NCBI GenBank assembly: GCA_027924585.1
Contig: BSBM01000596.1
Span: 10,435,501-10,499,500 of the forward strand
Length of the DNA: 64,000 nt
Reading direction: 5' to 3'
DNA from: Larix kaempferi
Taxonomy: Eukaryota; Streptophyta; Pinopsida; Pinales; Pinaceae
Shown: positions 1-12,321 of the stretch, piece by piece
Layout of the letters: every line of letters begins with the position of its first letter
Numbering within the stretch: the first letter of the stretch is position 1
Position numbers and translations under genes: made by a program
Notes under the pieces: generated by a model
Databases searched by the model: none
Seen by the model: only the letters and a program-made list of their open reading frames with translations
What the model was told of the DNA's origin: nothing

Positions 1-608
1 ACATGATGGACGAGAATATGAGTATTTCTATTAATGAACAAGAAGAAGTACAAAGTGATATGACCTCTTTCCGACAACCAATCTGAACCAAGATCTAGAT
101 CAATCCACTTGTGCCTCCACCACTTCAATCCTTCATGAATGGAAAACTCAAACTAGATAGGAGTTTGGAAGATGAACATAAATGGTTCACAACTACAAGG
201 ATCAATGAGTGCAAACTCAAGATAGGGAAAAAATCCACTAGAGTTCTCTTGCTATTCTCTTCTTCCTCCTGTCCATAAGCCATATGTGCTCAATATATAG
301 TCCTCTCAAAGGTAGGTGAAAGGACACATCAAGGCATTACTCGGGCAGATGGAGAGCCAAAAGTCACCCAATGATTGCTTTCTGGTAGTAAAAAGTAATA
401 AATAGTGATTTTTACCATTTTACTTGATACCCGCGGGCTATAGTGATGCAACTCATGGGTACGCCTGCTATAAGGATGCAACGGACGGGTAGGAATAAAA
501 ATAGGGAAAAATAGTTTCTGAAGGATATAAGTCGATCTGAGTCGCTGAAATGGATCCTATAGGCCAAATAATGCTGATGCTCATAGGGTGGAAGATTACA
601 ATGTAACA
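1..608 (-). repeat. E1 3' LTR (partial)
   Basis: This stretch matches 11715-12321 over its whole length with scattered substitutions. It ends in TGTAACA on the plus strand, so in element orientation the LTR starts with the usual TGTTACA. The window opens about 317 bp inside the LTR. Confidence 0.9.
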
Positions 609-622
609 GATGCCCCCTAATG
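609..622 (-). other. E1 polypurine tract
   Basis: Read on the minus strand, the bases next to the 3' LTR are TTAGGGGGCATC followed by TGTTACA. The G-rich run in exactly this place is the expected plus-strand primer of an LTR retrotransposon. Confidence 0.6.
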
Positions 623-3077
623 TGTGAGGTCAGAGACTGATGCTACGATGGCTGAAATACATTATAAAACTTAGAAGTGGAGTGATGGAGACACAAGTGG
701 AAAGAGCAGCTCACTCGTCATAATAGTATCTCTGAATACATGTCGGTGTAGTACAACAATCTGATACAATGGCCATGAAAAGGTAGTATATAATAGATAC
801 ATGTCATAAGTGATCATAGCCATGATCCCTCTACAGTAAGATATGGTCTCCTGCTGAAAAGGAAACAACTGGTGCAAACTAGAGGTACAAACTGCTGAAA
901 TCTGAGAGGTGATATCTCAGATGTAAAGTCAAAGTCACATGGAGCATACTGAATGCCACAATCGCCTAGGGTCTTCTACACAAGTCTTCGATGGTGCAAG
1001 TCCCATCAAGTGAATAAAGGAGTTGGGGTCGAACCTGATGAGACATTGTCTGATTACCGGTCAATGATGTATACCGTTATCCTACGCGAGATGACCCACC
1101 AATAATGAAAATGGGCATCAAGTCACAGAGCACAATCATCAGAGTGTGAATAAATGGGTTGAAGTCGAACACTGGGATGAATCCATTGGTCATGGGACAT
1201 TGATGTATTCCCAAAACTGTCGATGGCGAGAGAAGCTGCCACTAATGACTGCAAGCCTCAAGGTACTCAACTGAACTCTAAGCCTCAAGTCCCAGAATAA
1301 ATGGGCTGAAGTCGACAGAACGAGACTCGCTGGAAGGAGGGCATTAATGCATCCCCCATCGACCAGCATGAGGTACCAGCAATGCTGAAAGATTTGGAAG
1401 ATCTCAGGTGAAACAGACTGACTCAATAGGGATGGCCGACATGCAATAGTCAAGAGATCTGAGGAGTGGCCGACAGTAGTTTCAGGACTTCCTTTTAACA
1501 AGAGCATGAGCAGATGGATAGACTCAGGCAGCATAGACTTGACATAAACAGTGCAATGTAGGAGGCATTACAGAGGGCTCCATAATGACTGGAAGCTTAA
1601 CCAATCAGTGGAGAAACCTGAGAAACAAGTATAGCTCCTAAGGCCCAACTATAGCCTCGACTCATAATGTACAGAGTGGAATGAATGCTCTGTTCAAAGG
1701 CAATACAACAGCTGCCAACAAGAAATAGTGACCATAATCCCATCCGGCTTTTTGGAATATTTGATTTTTTTGGTTTTTTTCATATTTGGGAAAAGATTGA
1801 AAAAGAATAAAATTGCTTATAGTACAACAAGTGAGGGAACGAGTGTCAAATAGCTAAAAGACTAGTCCCAAGCAGTGGAACATACCTATGATCAATGCAA
1901 GGAAGTGCATGCAGGATGTGGACACTCGAGGGTATGTTCCCTTAGGGTCAAAAGGTCATCAAATTGTGAAGGGCAAATATAAGCTCTGCAGTGCTCGACA
2001 GGGGAAAAGTGCTCAGGCACCAGGCTAACAATTGAGTAAGCGAGAGCCGGTACAAGGCTCAAGTGGCAAGCAGGATGATGCAATTCAATCACAACATGAT
2101 ATAACTGAGGGGAGTCCTTAAGGGAGATGGCTAGCATAATACAAAGTAGATTATGAGTCTTTATCGCAACGTCATGGCGTGAGTACAAAGGACTCTCAAT
2201 CCTAAGGACAAACAAGGACATGGGCACCAGAATGCATAAAGGTGTTCTAACTAGGGTACCCATGTTCGAAAAAGCCTTACTACCACATAACGACACTTCT
2301 ATAGCAGTGTGAAGGTTCTTTGTTAGTTACGAACCGGGGTTGCACCTAGGGTTTATGAAAATGGTCAATAGGTCAAATGCACAATGCATTTGAAAATGGC
2401 ATCTAACCTATATGCCAGGTGTGAAACGTACCTGCTGTAGGTGTGAAATGGTTCAAAACAACTCTTGCCAAGGAAATCTGCTTAAAAAACACTACTCCAT
2501 GACACGATATTAGTTCATAACGGCTCAAAATGGCAAAAACTATAGAGAAGTGAGTCCAGAAAATTATAAATAGTAATACAATTTTCCAAATTACAATTCA
2601 TTTGCACTATTCACCAATTTGGAGTTATTTGGTTAGTTTTCACCTGAAACTTCAATTGTCGATCCTGGGAGCTACAAGCAACCGTTCAACGAACCGTCTA
2701 GAGAAAGTTGGTGGTTACTTCCATACCTTTCATTTTAATGTTTTTATTTCAATTTTGTTCAATGGGATTTTTAGTTTGGCCAAGCCCTAGATGGCTTCGA
2801 CGTTATACTCAGCCATATTATTAGATGTAGGACCGAGACAAGCACCACTTGAGGACACAACTACGTGGTCAGGTGAGAAGATAACCCAGGCAGCAGAAGC
2901 AAGCTTCTGCGTATGTTGGCTAGCACCATTCATGAAAGCTAAGAATGTAGGAGATTCCGTTGACATATGTCAATCAAACAGAGGCTAATTAGCAGAACCG
3001 ACAACCAAAAGGCAATCTAAACTATGTACAGAAAAACTATACAATAGTGTACAAAAATATCAGCTCGAACCAAAGGT
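623..3077 (-). other. E1 3' non-coding region with diverged internal repeats
   Basis: These 2.4 kb lie between the polypurine tract and the end of integrase. The minus-strand open stretches (for example 1190-1534 and 1892-2296) show no domain I recognise and no repeat-protein pattern. A weak tandem repeat is visible: the phrase GAATAAA(T/G)GG..TGAAGTCGA recurs at 1012, 1148 and 1295, a spacing of 136-147 bp. Some Tat-branch elements carry extra ORFs here; I cannot show one in this copy. Confidence 0.5.
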
Positions 3078-4442
3078 TCAAGCGTAATACCGCTTGAGGT
3101 AGAGCCCATTTCTAGCCTCCTTCAAGGAAACTCCCTCATAGTCCTCTAACTCATAAGCTCCTTTTTCGAGGACATGCCTCACAATGTAAGGACCGTGCCA
3201 CATGGGATTGAACTTACCTACCCTCAGGGGTTCTTTAGCTTGGTCATACAAAAGTACCAAGTCACCTTCAGCATATTACCAGGGATGGACAAACCTATCA
3301 TATTGAACCTTGAAACGACGCTTGTTAACATCAATAGCCATAGTGGCATCTCGAAGGTGCTCGTCAAGTTGCTCAAGGTGTACTAAACATTGCTCAATAT
3401 CTGTCATATCAAGGAGGAGCTCTATGGCTAGCTTGAACGAAGGGATTTTGCATTCAATTGGTAAAAGTGTCTCCACACCATGAACTAACTGGAATGGTGA
3501 GAACCCAGTGGCAGTCTTAACTATGGTTCGATATGCCCACAAAGCAGGATATAACATGATATGCCAATTGGTCTTGCTTTGTTGGATGGTACGTTGGAGA
3601 ATGGTCTTCAAAGACTTATTTACTACTTCAACCTGACCATTCACCTGAGGATAGTAGGAAGACGAGTGTTCTTGATGAAACCCAAGCTTGAGAGACAAAT
3701 CCTCCATCATCTTGTTTTGAAAGTGACTGCCATAGTCAGTGACAATCTCTTTCGGGATACCGAACTGAGTGATAATCTGGTTGAATATGAAATGGGCTAC
3801 AGTAGCACCGTTGACTTTTACAGTAGGCATGGCCTCATCCCAGTTGGAAAAATAATCCACGGCCACGATAATATGGTGATACCCCCCAGCTGAAGCTGGT
3901 TTGCAATCCATGAAATCTACCCCCCACTTAGTGAAGGGACCGATAGTGACGACCGGATGGAGGGGCGCTGGGTGCGAGTGTACGTTCCGAGAAAACACTT
4001 GGCAAGGGTGACATCTCTTCACAGCGTTAATACAATATTTAAAGATGGTAGGCCAAAAATAACCAGCTCGCATGATACACTGGGCTGTAGCAAGCTCGGG
4101 TAAGTGACCGCCACACGCCCCTGCATGGCAATCATTAAGTACCCGTTCCGCTTCTTCATGAGTCAAGCAACGACAGAGAATGGAATCCTTTCCTCGGTGA
4201 TACAAAGTGTCACCGATGATAGTATAATCTTTAGCGTGATGTCTCACACGCCGCCGCTCATCTCGTGAATAATGCGGAGGAAACTTCAAAGTTTGGAGAT
4301 ATACAATGACATCCCCATACCAAGGGTCCTCGGATGAGATAAGAAATAAGTGTTCATCCACAAAGGAATCTTCATGAATGACATCCTCATCAAGCCGTGG
4401 AAGGTTCGACATAAGCTCAGCGAACACCAGTGATTTCACCAA
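3078..4442 (-). pseudogene. E1 integrase (decayed)
   Basis: This is the pol C-terminus. The H2C2 zinc-binding region is visible near the N-terminal side (HAGACGGHL, then CHPCQVF). The catalytic core follows with WGVDFMDC, VTDYGSHFQN and VEVVNKSL, giving the three acidic residues of the DDE core. The C-terminal GDLVLLYD and LKRYYA segments follow past a stop at 3276-3278. That stop is TAA and is the only break in 455 codons. The frame is the same as in RT and protease upstream. The product would have joined element cDNA to chromosomal DNA. Confidence 0.85.
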
Positions 4443-4445
4443 TTT

Positions 4446-4880
4446 TGCCGAAGCAAAATCAAGATCAAATTCCTAAAGGATTACAATCCATTTATTATAC
4501 TTACCCCTCATAAGGTGTTGTGATAACATGAGCTGAAATGGATTGATGTGAGCTACAACTGTGGTTGTTCGAAGAAAAATATAATGTCGTAATCACTGGA
4601 CTGTGTGGACAGTTGCAAGTGCCAGCTTTTCTATGTGAGTGTACCTTAGCTCAGCGTCTACTAAATTTTGACTGAGATAATAGATAACATGCTCGATGAG
4701 CGCATCATCTACCTGAACGAATACCATGCCAATAGTCTCTTGAGACGCGGCCACATAAAGAATGAAATCTCGTATAAAGTTCGGCGGACTAAGCATAGGG
4801 GCCAATACCAAAGCTTTCTTAAGGGTGTCGAAAGACTGCTGGGCTCGCTCATCCCAGATAAAAGGTGTGTCTTTCTTCAA
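4446..4880 (-). pseudogene. E1 RNase H (decayed)
   Basis: This segment follows the RT in the same minus frame. It opens with LKKDTPFIWDERAQQSF, the connection typical of Gypsy RT to RNase H. It continues with FILYVAASQETIGMV, where the first catalytic aspartate of the usual YVDAS motif is replaced by alanine (YVAAS). A TGA at 4593-4595 interrupts it at the place where a tryptophan is expected (VQWLRHY), which implies one G-to-A change. The domain would have removed the RNA strand from the RNA-DNA hybrid. Confidence 0.75.
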
Positions 4881-4958
4881 TAGGCATGCGAAACCTTTAG
4901 TAATATTAGCATAGTTAGCTATAAACCGATGCAGAAAAGTAGCTCTCCCTTGGAGGCT

Positions 4959-5714
4959 CTAAAGTTGTAACAAATTACGGAGAGGAGGCAATTGAAGTAT
5001 TGCCTTAACTTTGAGGGGATCGACTCTAATACCCTCTCGTGAAACTATGAATCCTAGAAGGAGACCAGTCCTAACAGCGAAGATACATTTGTTTGGATTC
5101 AATCGAATTTTGTAGTGGATACATCGTTCGAGAATCATACGGAGGTGCTTGGGGTGGTCCACTCTCTTGCGAGAATGGCCAGCAAGATCATCCAAGAAAA
5201 CTTCCATAATCATCTTAAGATCGTGAAAGGAATAGGTCATGGCTCGCTGAAAAGTAGCTCCAACATTTTTAAGGACGAAGGGCATTTTCTGATATGCAAA
5301 TGTTCCCCATGGAAAAATAAATGTCATCTTATGTTGGTCCGCGAGTTTGATTTGAATCTGATTATAACCCGAGAAGCCGTCCATGAATGAAAAAATCTCA
5401 CTCCCCGCACAAGCATCCAATATTTGATCAATGAATGGCATGGGTAAGTTGTCTTTTGGACATGCACGGTTCAAATATCTAAAATCAATGCATACACAGA
5501 TCGTTACCTGCTTCTTATCCACAGGAACGGGGTTTGACACCCATTTGGTAAGGGGAACGGGGTAGATGAAACCAGCTTTGAGCAATTTCTCCACCTCTGT
5601 CTTAATAGTAGCTGCCTTCCTAGGGTTCACAGCACGTAAGCATTGTCGAACTAGTTTAGGATTAGGATACGTTCTAATCTCGTGTTCAACAATGCAGGGG
5701 TCTATTCCTGGCAT
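4959..5714 (-). pseudogene. E1 reverse transcriptase (decayed)
   Basis: The open stretch of 251 codons holds an almost full Gypsy RT core. Visible blocks are LLKAGFIYPV, CVCIDFRYLNRACPKDNLPM, the Tat-type FSFMDGFSGYNQIQI, and VFLDDLAGH as the YxDD catalytic box (near 5182-5199). The downstream stop at 4959-4961 is TAG where LLQ-LQSLQGR is expected, so CAG changed to TAG. The next stop upstream, at about 5728, is TAG in a WEAFA-SYEEM context, again a CAG site. Catalytic aspartates are intact; the domain is dead only because of flanking stops. Confidence 0.85.
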
Positions 5715-5822
5715 CTCCTCGTATGACTAGGCGAAAGCTTCCCAGAGTTCTGTAAACAAGTTAGTGTAAATAGTGATCTCCTCAGGAGTGCAATCGGCAC
5801 CGATGTAAACGTTCTCTATCTT

Positions 5823-6584
5823 TCAAGGAGTGCGAAAGATGTTGATCGAAGTGGTTGGGGAAATATTGGCCATATTCCCCTCCACAAAAACATCATGCGA
5901 CTCCAAAAGAGTCACAGGGTGACCAACCATCTCAGCTAGAGTCATCCTAAACTCCTCTTGCTCAACGAGCTCGAGGTTGGGAAGAAAATAAGAGAGATGG
6001 TGCATATCTTCCCAAGGCCTCTCACTACCATACATCACCTCGAGGATAGCTTCATCAGATGGTAAAGTATCATCAAGGCAATCATGGGAACAAGATGAGT
6101 TGGCTGCCCAAACTGGCAGCATAATGGGATCTCCTTCAACTGTCTAGGAAAAAGAGAGATCTGGATCTACAGTGTTTTGTTGGATGTGATCGTAAGCGAG
6201 CTCCGCTACAGATAAAGGCATAGGAATCCCAACGTGCGCAATGTCTCCAGATGTGGAACTCGTGGATGGTAAAGTCCACAGATCATGTAAATAGGAGGTC
6301 CGGAATAACATATTATTCGAAGGAGGAGACGCATTGTCGGTAATGGTTCCAATCAAATTCATAGGTGCAGAAAGATTATAAATTCCCATCAACGAGGGGT
6401 ACATTCCAACACCTATGTTCCCAATTTCCGGCTGAGAATCAGAAACTTGCGGGACTACAGATCCCGTGGATGCTGTGGAAGGAGTGCCAACAAAATCCAG
6501 CTGATCGATCGTCACAATCTTGCCTTCATGGGGAAAGCAAATAACTCTAAATACAGTAGACGCAACAGCCTTCATAGCATACAT
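5823..6584 (-). pseudogene. E1 protease-to-RT linker
   Basis: Two open stretches (5823-6122 and 6144-6584) in the pol frame join the protease to RT. They are acidic and Ser/Thr/Pro-rich, with no domain I recognise, which is normal for the long spacer of Tat-branch polyproteins. Stops at 6144-6146 (TAG) and 5823-5825 (TGA) are each one transition away from a sense codon. The start codons of these stretches are internal methionines, not real starts. Confidence 0.6.
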
Positions 6585-6980
6585 CTAGTTCCGACCCAGT
6601 AAAAGGTTGTAGTCGATGGGCACATCAACCACTTCGACTTCAATAGGCACAGACTTACCTCCCAAGGAAGCAACAAGGGAAGGGATAATTCCATGCGGTG
6701 TAAAAAATCTACTGTCGAATGCAGTGAGTGGAGTTCTAGACGCAAGTAGAGGAGGAGAGCTAAGAGCTTTCCAACAACCTAATGACATTGCTGACACGGA
6801 GGCACCTTCATCAACCATAGTACATTTGACGAAGCTCTTAAGGCAAACCACCTGGATTTGAAAAGCCATGTGGTAAGGTAAGTGAGGCTAGACATCAGTA
6901 GTATCGAACTTGATAACACTAGGATTTCCCCCATCCTGAACTCCTAATGCACTCAAAAGGGCATGCTTCTGAGAAGGACA
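6585..6980 (-). pseudogene. E1 aspartic protease (decayed)
   Basis: The segment reads FVKCTMVDEGASVSAMSLGCW, then GGKSVPIEVEVVDVPIDYNLLLGRNWMYAM with the W now a TAG. The VDEGASVSAM block aligns with the retropepsin active site, in which the usual D-x-G-(A/S)-S becomes D-E-G-A-S. The second landmark YNLLLGR corresponds to the conserved ILGR flap end. Length and position between the zinc knuckle and RT fit a retroelement protease that would cut the gag-pol polyprotein. Confidence 0.75.
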
Positions 6981-7049
6981 GGCTTGCAAAACTTCAAGAG
7001 CCGACATGGCACACAGAGTTTGGCCCAAATCTTCTACGATGGAGTAGTT

Positions 7050-7500
7050 CTAGGCGGCTCGAGGATTGGGGTTATGCATAGAGCGCTTGAGAACACCTTT
7101 CGGTATCCGCGACATAATGGAAGGCTTCTCGATATGCAAGGAATTGTTAGGAGGAGGGGGAGGCTCATTCCCCAAATTAGGTTGTGGTGCACCATAATCG
7201 CGCTGACGAGTATCAACACAAACCTCCGATTGAACCATATTCACACATCCATAACCACTAGTATTGGAAGAAGTCGTTGTTGTTTCATTAGTACCATAAC
7301 CAGTGGTGGGAGCATGCGAAGCCATGTTTTGATGATGAGGAAGGGGATCCTTCAACATAGCTGGGATTTGTGCCAAATGCTTCCATGCTTCCTCAATTCG
7401 AGGACATAAGTGAGTAAGATGATCCTCCCCACAAAGCTTGCAAGGGAATTTCACCTTACACCTAGGTTTACGATCCTCGCAGCATTACCGCCTTCCCGAG
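7050..7500 (-). pseudogene. E1 gag C-terminus with zinc knuckle
   Basis: The minus-frame peptide starts with an Asn/Arg-rich region and then CKLCGEDHLTHLC, a C-x2-C-x3-H-x4-C zinc knuckle that binds element RNA in the nucleocapsid. It is followed by a Thr/Ser/Asn-rich tail with NEPPPPPNN. This is the first segment in the pol frame; the gag core upstream lies in a different frame, so a frameshift separates them near 7500-7600. The frameshift could be decay or a real gag-pol boundary; I cannot tell from one copy. Confidence 0.7.
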
Positions 7501-7605
7501 GAGTGTTGGCATTCTCTTTACGAGGAGTATTACAATTTCCATTGTTATTACTTCCATTGTTTCCACCCCTACAATTATTTCTCCCCTTTTCTTTCCACCA
7601 GGTTG

Positions 7606-9754
7606 CTAGTTACCCAACGGTTTCCTTGATTGCACATTGTGTACATCAGATGACGGAGTGGAAGTGGACAAGGTGTGAACCTGTCCAGGAGCAGACTGGT
7701 TTAGCGACAAATTTTGCATTTGATTAGCTACCAAGTCCACAGGGCGAATGCATGCGGACCCCACAATGCCATCGGCATGTGGTCTAGGAACTAATGTAGG
7801 ATCATGTCTTGTTCTCGGTGCATCAAGAATAATGTCATACAAAATGCCAGACTAAGAATAAAGTAGATCTAACTACTAGACTTTCAAGATAGCTTGTCCC
7901 AGAGTCACAATGCCAGACATTGAAACATCCTTAGCAATGTATGGGAGTAGAGACGTGAGGAACCATTCCAACAGGAACTCTAGAGGAATGTTGGCTTTCA
8001 CTAATCTATTCTGCCGACGCCACTCTTGAACATGGTCAGAAATATGTGTGGCCTTATTCTGACGGAAGGTGGACAACAACTCAGTACTAGTATCATAACT
8101 AACTGGTAACTACAAATGGTCTAAGAAAACCAAAGCAATCTCGTTGAATCCCCTATAGGTGTTTTCAGGCAACTCCACATACCGCTTCTCGGTTGCCCCC
8201 GTGAGGGTGCATTGAAATAGTCGTAATCTAATGGAATCATGATTCAAAGAGTTGGAGGAGCACCAAAGGTGAAACATCGTGACATGATCTCCCTGGTCCT
8301 CACCACCTTTCCCCTCAAACTTTGGAATGTCCGAAGGGAGCTTGGTAGGGACTCGGGGCCAAGTAGGGTCGTGACACACCAGATCATTCATGAGCTTTGA
8401 AAGATCTGGAAGATTCAAGTGTGCAAGGAAAGGGAGATGAGGCTGGAAAGCTTGATTATAAGCCCCCATAAAAGGTTGGTTAAACGGAACCGTGTTATAA
8501 GATGGACCAAAAGCTTGACCATGAGGATTAAACTGCTGATAATGAGGACCTGACGGACCATAAGCTTTCCCATGGCCATAAGATTGATAACCTCCTCCTG
8601 CTTGACCCATTTGAGAGTAAGCAGGTATATGCGCGTTTTGGGCACCATATTAGGGTGGTGGGTGATACTGGTGGCCAGCACCGACTGTGTTGTAGTAAGG
8701 GTTTCCACCATGAGTATGGGGCATGTATGTACTATTCATAGCGGGAACCATGTAATGACCGTAATGGAATGGTATGTTCCCACCCCCAGCATTAGGATTA
8801 GCTTGAGCAGTCGCGTGGTGACCAGAAGCATGAGAAGCATTCCCAACTCCAATATTGGTGTGACTAGTAGCAGGGATGGTGGTGTGATGTCCATGTGGAT
8901 AGGAAATATTCCCACCGCCTACATTAGCATTACTAGTGGTGGAAGTGGACGCAAAAGTATGCAGTATGTGTCCACCCCCGTGGTTGGGAGGAACATAACC
9001 ATTTGCAAAAGTAGTCCTCGGTTGACAGGTAGCGGCACGTGTATTAGATTGTGGATGGCGAGTCGTGTTCTGAACAATATTTCGATTAGGTTGGTTAATC
9101 CTAGGAGGTGGTCATGTTCCAATGTTAGCTTTGTTAGGAATCTGACCAGTCCCCATACTATCTGTGTGGGTGGACAACGTAGTGCCCCCAACGAGGGTAG
9201 TGCCCCCTAGTGGGTATAGTATGGATAACACTTTGACTAGTTCCAGCGTGACTACCAACTGTAGTGGAAGGTTCGACAGTACTATGACTAGGCATACCAA
9301 AAGAGAGTGCGGTGGGGTTGATCGTAGGGCCAGTGTCATCATGTGACTCAGGAATCCTATATCTATAACTGCGTGAAAACGAAGGAATGAAAGGCTCATC
9401 CTGTTCTTCGTCCTTGGGTAAGTCGGGCATTCCGTAAAGATAATTATCCGGATTCGAAGGATCAAACGGATCTCGGTCAAGTGGATTAGGCCAAATAGAA
9501 CCAGGTTGAGTCTCAGGTGGATCACCTCCCCACTCCTCACAAGGAGTGTGGGGATCAAAAGTATGTTAAACTCTACCCGAAGGAGTCGAAGGTTTTTCCT
9601 CAGTATCGGGATGTGCAGCCATGAATTCTTCAACATAAGTCACGTAAGAATCCAAAGACTTAGAGGGATCCCTCCAGCGTCCTCTAGCAACATGGTGTGA
9701 AAGCTCAGCTGGCTTTAAACCAGTCAACCAACGGAGAATAGGGCTCCACGCCAT
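7606..9754 (-). pseudogene. E1 gag (decayed, frameshifted)
   Basis: Translation probably began at the ATG at 9754 (MAWSPILRWLTG). A TAA at 9566-9568 and a frameshift near 9170-9200 break it. From 8610 to 8110 the retrotransposon gag fold is clear: LPSDIPKFEGKGGEDQGDHV, then LRLFQCTLTGATEKRYVELP. It continues past a stop to 7876 (FRQNKATHISDHVQEWRRQN). The 8600-9080 part is low complexity, rich in Gly, Asn, His and Tyr, with repeated NxGGGNI and HGHH-like peptides. The product would form the virus-like particle. Confidence 0.75.
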
Positions 9755-11374
9755 GATATCTCCGAAGAGAATATGTAATCAAAATGTCCCCTAAAGGCCA
9801 ACTATCAATCAAAAACAATAAATCAAAAGCACACACCTAGAGAAACTACAGCCAAGAGCAGACAAACAGAGTGGCTAAATGATCTCCCGACACTAGAGCC
9901 AGTATGTCTTGCCTAGGAGAGGCTTGAGATTCCCAAACTATAGCCGGAGGTAATAGAATCAGTTATAGAGACACCCAGGCTTCACTGCGTGTACAGGGTA
10001 AAGTCCACTACACAAACACAACTGTGCTGTCCAATCCCTATCTGACTCAGGACACAAATAGCATAACCATTGCAAGTACCCTGTGTGATACCTAGGTAAG
10101 GAAAATATGGTCACTGCAATATAACCAATTCTCAGGGGGACAGTCACAGGTGGGATCCGTCATATGGGCAGGGTAGATAAGCTCGAAGCATAAGAGGACA
10201 AACCTTCGGTACCCCCATATACGAACAAATCCTGGATATATCTCCCACATTCAGCTGGTATCAGAGGGATATCTCCTCAACCAACCTCCCGTGACCTCTT
10301 GCTTAACTCTGGACTGAGTAGAGCTTCCTGAGAACACAGATCTATACCATGGATTCCTCCACTCCCCGGTCAGACACCTAATGTTTTTTCTATTAGTCTT
10401 GGATTGTTAACTTACAATGATCTATTCCAAGACTCTAAACCTATACTAGTTTGTGTACCCTATAAATAAAATCAGTTTAATCAATTTTAAGATTAAGCGT
10501 TAATTTTAGTGGCTGTGGTTACTCAAGGGATATGATCGTGAAACTAGTGATGTGTAGACTCAATAGTATGCAAAATCGTCCAATCCTAGACTCATCTATC
10601 CAATAAAACAATGTCACTATATGCAAAATCAACCAACAATTCCAAAATAAAGATGCAAACTTTTATCTTTTCAATGCACAAGAAGAATCTAAAATGAAGG
10701 CAACAAGCACTCAATGCAAGATGCAGTACATGAAAGTAAAATAATTATGTATTTTCGCTTATAAACAAGAAGGAAAATGCAAAAAACTAGATGTATATTT
10801 TTGTATATTTTCAAAATAAATGGAATGAAAAAATGCAAGCAAAATCCTACTATTCAATCACTGAAGTGCCAAGAAGACCACTAAGACAACCTAGCAGATC
10901 CTAAATAGAAAGACTTAGCCAAAGGAAAGAGCTCAAAAGGAAAAAACCAAGAGGCTAAATCCAAAGATTGGTAAAAAACCAAGAAGGCTCAACCAAGAGA
11001 AACGAAGAGTTTTGGTCACAACCAAGGTATGAAACAATCAAGAAAGAGGCCAACAAATACTCAGGAACAACCAAAGCCAACCCAGTAACAACCAATAGTC
11101 ATAAAGCAACAAAAGCTGGAGTTATACGCTGCTGTCGAAGGAATACCTACGAGTACCCGCGAGCAGTAGAGTAAACAGAGGCGGGTAGACACGAGTAGAA
11201 CTAAGCTAGCCCGCGGGTGAGGAAAGGAAAATGGTCAAACAAAGAGTCCAGAGGCTCAGAAAAAGAAAGTTTTCTATGGTGTATCTTAATGGCCAATCAG
11301 TGACACAGAGCTTCGATAAACGACAACTCTAATTAAGGACTAATGCTCAAAAGAATTCCCAAACATGGATGTTA
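9755..11374 (-). other. E1 untranslated leader
   Basis: These 1.6 kb lie between the primer-binding site and the gag start. I see no coding signal. The AT-rich stretch 10600-10860 holds many ATGCAAAA-like phrases. Long leaders are common in plant Gypsy elements. Confidence 0.5.
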
Positions 11375-11392
11375 TCCCCAGCAGAGTCACCA
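11375..11392 (-). other. E1 primer-binding site
   Basis: On the minus strand the 18 bases read TGGTGACTCTGCTGGGGA, four bases from the inner LTR edge. This resembles the TGGCGACTC..CTGGGGA primer sites of plant Gypsy elements of the Tat group. The exact tRNA is not assigned. Confidence 0.7.
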
Positions 11393-11396
11393 TTTC

Positions 11397-12321
11397 TGTA
11401 TTGGAGAAAACTCACTATGGATTGGGAATACCACAACAGACAGATGACTACTAGAAATCAACTCAATTCTCAAAACAATGCTATTATAAATGATAATGTT
11501 AAGATAATGGAGAAATGTAACCAACCTCGATCCAAACATTTGATGTAGATCCCCGTTGGAGCTTTCAATCCATGCACTTGAATCTGCAAATTAGTCTTGA
11601 CAACCAATATCCAACAAGTACATATAATATATAAATGGAATTAACATTATCAATAACAATGGTCCATAATATCACAAGTAAATGTAACCCAATGTATAAT
11701 AAACAACATTCACAACATGATGGACGAGAATATGAGTATTTCTATTAATGAACAAGAAGAAGTACAAAGTGATGCAACCTCTTGGAGGCAACCAATCTGA
11801 ACCAATATCTAGATCAATCCACTTGTGCCTCCACCACTTCAATCCTCCATGAAAGGAAAACTCAAACTAGATAGGAGTTTGGAAGGTGAACATAAATGGT
11901 TCACAACTACAAGGATCAATGAGTGCAAACTCAAGATAGGGAAAAAATCCAATAGAGTTCCCTTGCTATTCTCTTCTTCCTCCCGTACATAAGCCATATG
12001 TGCTCAATATATAGTCCTCTCAAAGGTAAGTGAAAGGACACATCAAGGCATTACTCGGGCAGATGGAGAGCCAAAGGTCACCCAATGACCGCTTTCTGGG
12101 AGTAAAAAGTAATAAATAGTGATTTTCAGCATTTTACTTGATACCCGCAGGCTATATTGATGCAACTCGTGGGTACGCCTTTAGAAGGATGCAACAGGCG
12201 GGTAGGAATAAAAATAGGGAAAAATAGTGTCTGAAGGATATAAGTGGATCTGAGTCACTGAAATGGATCCTACAGGCCAAATAATGCTGATGCTCACAGG
12301 GTGGAAGATTACGATGTAACA
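11397..12321 (-). repeat. E1 5' LTR (complete, about 925 bp)
   Basis: It begins TGTATTGG and ends GATGTAACA on the plus strand, so both TG and CA ends are present. Its right 607 bp match 1-608 of the window. The next bases, CAACT, are the predicted target-site duplication, whose partner must lie left of the window. Confidence 0.85.

Larger units (their letters stand above)
1..12321 (-). mobile_element. E1: Tat-like Ty3/Gypsy LTR retrotransposon, truncated by the window
   Basis: Positions 1-608 and 11715-12321 are near-identical, which defines two LTRs around a minus-strand gag-pol region. Domain order in the element's direction is gag, zinc knuckle, protease, reverse transcriptase, RNase H, integrase, which is the Gypsy order. 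The RT contains FSFMDGFSGYNQI after an ACPKDNLPMPFI stretch, a signature of the plant Tat/Athila branch. All of pol lies in one frame broken only by single stop codons, so this is the least rearranged member of the nest. About 317 bp of its 3' LTR lies left of the window. A long 2.4 kb stretch sits between the end of integrase and the 3' LTR. Confidence 0.9.

Noticed and set aside
8572-9210. 212-codon plus-strand ORF opposite E1 gag
   Set aside because: It has no domain and arises from low-complexity gag DNA read on the wrong strand.
10968-11174. 68-codon plus-strand ORF in the E1 leader
   Set aside because: Lys/Asn-rich composition follows from A-rich DNA; no motif, wrong strand for the element.
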